Assembly: GCA_963565915.1 (NCBI GenBank)
Contig: OY751485.1
Coordinates: 3,968,001 to 4,032,000, forward strand
Direction: 5' to 3'
Origin: Entoloma clypeatum
Lineage: Eukaryota; Basidiomycota; Agaricomycetes; Agaricales; Entolomataceae
DNA: 64,000 nt
Shown here one piece after another: positions 62,026 to 64,000 of this stretch. A program made the translations under genes and the position numbers. Numbering within the stretch: position 1 is the stretch's first letter; the number at the start of each line of letters is the position of its first letter. The notes beneath the pieces were generated by a model. That model was not told where the DNA came from. It did not search any database and saw nothing but the letters and a program-made list of their open reading frames with translations.

Positions 62026-64000
62026 TAGTGTTGCCGCAACTCGGCTAGCCGCACCGTGACTTACAAAGTCACGGCTTGGCACATATTCAACTCGGCTTGT
62101 CAACCGAACCGATTTATTCGGCTCCGTTTGGCTCAGCAGCCAGAGCAAGCCGGTCCCGAGTTGTGGAACCAATCAATTGATTGCCAAAACAGTGCATGTC
62201 ATTATATAATAATATATTTATCATTTTATCGGCTGCTTGATGTTCTCATTACTTTCTTTAAGTGTATAAAAAGCATAATTATTCAGTCATATGAGATACA
62301 ATATATTTTTATGCATCATGAGCCACAATTTGTCTAAGTTCATCACCCAAAATGCCTTGAGACAACATCGATGCGAGATGATCGCGAGTGTCTCTTGGTG
62401 ACAATAACATGTCATCCTCTGGTGTTTCTAGCCCCTGCGTGAAATCCAACCTCTGCCGCTTCAACAAAAACTTCAGGATTTGAAGGGCCTCCATCAGGAT
62501 TGGATGGATTCGGTTCTGGCGCTTCGTGTCCGTCTCACTAGCTGATGAAAATATACGCTCACAAGGAACGGCGGATGCCTGGATTGGGAGATAGTCAAGA
62601 GCCATGACATACAACGTGGGGTACCGGTGTGGGTCTTGCTTTCCCTCCATCTGGATGCAGTAGTTAGTATGATGTGAGTTTTGATCAAGAAGACATGTAC
62701 ATCCCAAAAATTCACGATGTCAGTTCCTGGTGGAGAAATATCTCTAAGGTATAAGTCATACTCCTCGTCGACTGTCGAAGGTGAAGCCTGTGCCCGTGCT
62801 CCCATGTCGAACCGTAACATGTCTTGAAGCCCATATTTCGAAGCCGTTCTCCAAACATCCATGCTGCCTGTAGCACGGCAGCTAGGTCCAGGGCCAAAGC
62901 TATCTGAAGCATGCAACAGCTCCCCATGCTGACGATATTCGCCCATCTTACAATGCAGTGTAGTTAGTAGGGGAGGGGATATTCTGTCATGATAGAACGT
63001 ACAGTATCTTTTATTGTGTCTGTTGCTTGGTCAATATAATTTGTCTCCCAATGCTCTTCTATCCAGCGTCTATGGATTGAGGGATTGAGGACTAATAACA
63101 TGGTCAGCCTGAAGTATTGAAAAGGTAAAAAATACTAACACATCACGATCATGTACACCTTACTTTGATCCATACGCCGATAGTATTTTGTCGCCCATTT
63201 CAGCCCAATATCAGTATACTTCTTCAGATGCGGGTGGCATTCACCAAGTGTCTCCCATGCCGTCATAAACATTTTGAAGTTGCATATGCTTCACGAAAGC
63301 ATTGGCAGCTTTTCTGCGCACATGTTTTGCTGCACGATGTGTGGAATCTATTTAAACCAGTCAAGATATGTAGTAATTAATGATCGTGAAACCTTACTGT
63401 GAGGACTGAGGCAAAGTCTTCCAAATTGTCCCACTCTCGTTCAGTCAACTTGAGGTGAGCAATATCTCTATTGAGAGGATTGGTTAGGAAGGTTTCGACA
63501 GGCTGTAGGTCAAGATGAGAAGTGCAAAAGATGCGAGACAAAGAAAAGCTTTCCTGTTGCAAATAGAGACATCTAATGACCATGGCATGTATCGAGTCCC
63601 AACGAGAATGGACGTCGAGGAGGAGTTGGAGAATCTTGATATTCTTGCTTTTTCCTTCAGTGTCAAGGCCCCACCAGTGCTCCTGATTGCCGAGTGTGAT
63701 TGTGTTCTCAAAGCGCTCAATTCTCTGTCCCGAAGCCTGGACCGCGCGTACAGTGTTGCGGCAGGCAGCAACAACATTGCGACTTCCGTCTGGCAAGTCA
63801 GGAATATGATCGAAATCATCTGGGTCATCTGAATAAGCCGTGTTTGTCGAGTCATTGACAACATGTCCAGTTGTGATGTTGATAATGTGGGGGAAACACA
63901 TGATGTGTCGGTCCTGGGCATCAAACTCAATATCACAGTCATCATGCAAGTCCTTGAGGGCTCTCATGAAAGTGTCATTCACTGATGCATTATCGACAGT
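62026..64000 (-). mobile_element. hAT transposon (continues beyond the window)
   Basis: It starts tagtgttgccgcaactcgg, closely related to the ends of the element at 54617, with 8 flanking bases gctgaggc (62018-62025) expected again at the far end. It contains a transposase on the minus strand. The right end is not in the window. Confidence 0.85.
62309..64000 (-). CDS. hAT transposase, 3' exons (partial)
   Basis: The exon at 63982-63400 reads MCFPHIINITTGHVVNDST, DVHSRWDSIHAMVIRCLYLQ and LKLTEREWDNLEDFASVLT, with donor gtaagg near 63395. Later exons hold KMFMTAWETLGECHPHLKKY with GLKWATKYYRRMDQ (about 63270-63165) and MLLVLNPSIHRRWIEEHWET (about 63110-63045). Exon 62946-62701 (VDEEYDLYLRDISPPGTDIV) is spliced over a 50-bp intron (62651-62700) to 62650-62309: the hAT dimerisation region RYPTLYVMALDYLPIQASAV, PCERIFSSASETDTKRQ, IHPILMEALQILKFLL. 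The N-terminus, with the BED-type finger and the first catalytic Asp, lies outside. It moves hAT elements and leaves 8-bp duplications. No clear stop within exons; some exon borders are inferred. Confidence 0.85.

Overview
The window looks like a repeat-rich, accessory stretch of a mushroom-forming basidiomycete (Agaricomycetes) nuclear genome. The evidence is the short (about 50 bp) GT-AG introns, a CLASP-type microtubule gene, and an element mix typical of such fungi: Ty3/gypsy chromoviruses, DIRS-like, Tad/I-like LINE, KDZ, Helitron with a DUF6570-like region, hAT, Tc1 and PIF/Harbinger. Only one host gene is recognisable, and it is interrupted.

Layout. 0.2-1.5 kb: decayed LINE (minus). 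2.0-2.4 kb: KDZ transposase tail. 2.9-8.5 kb: a chromovirus relic broken by a TIR element that itself carries a solo LTR, and by a 5'-truncated LINE with a 13-bp target duplication. 9.3-12.3 kb: an LTR, a minisatellite, and copy A of a divergent two-gene module (unknown minus-strand gene / 2OG-Fe(II) dioxygenase resembling TET/JBP). 12.38-17.72 kb: a young Ty3/gypsy element without reverse transcriptase that carries an antisense, spliced Zn2Cys6-like gene; it sits inside a DIRS-like relic (to 19.8 kb). 20-24 kb: a duplicated unknown block, then a KDZ-associated (CxC5-like) relic split by an apparently intact Tc1 element. 23.9-28.1 kb: copy B of the divergent module. 30.4-34.3 kb: second copy of the unknown block plus Helitron pieces, with a truncated LTR element between them. 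34.6-36.2 kb: gypsy integrase end and possible LTR. 36.2-41.6 kb: unknown gene split by a 2.55-kb TIR element. 42.6-43.6 kb: minisatellite. 43.66-52.63 kb: chromovirus (minus) with 289-bp LTRs, carrying a 2.75-kb non-autonomous LTR element of the 12.38-kb family. 53.0-57.9 kb: TIR elements, one holding a large internal palindrome. 58-59.4 kb: LTR and two MITEs. 59.5-61.76 kb: CLASP gene, cut by a PIF/Harbinger-like end, which is in turn cut by a hAT element running off the window.

The order of events can be read from target-site duplications: seven pairs are exact and mark nested insertions. Many relic stop codons sit where a CGA arginine codon would become TGA, as expected from deamination of methylated CpG; this is of interest next to dioxygenase genes of a type linked to 5-methylcytosine oxidation. 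Functional coding capacity appears to remain only in the Tc1 transposase, most of the LINE ORF, the antisense Zn-cluster gene, parts of the two gypsy elements, and possibly the hAT transposase. Family assignments rest on motifs I could read, not on searches.
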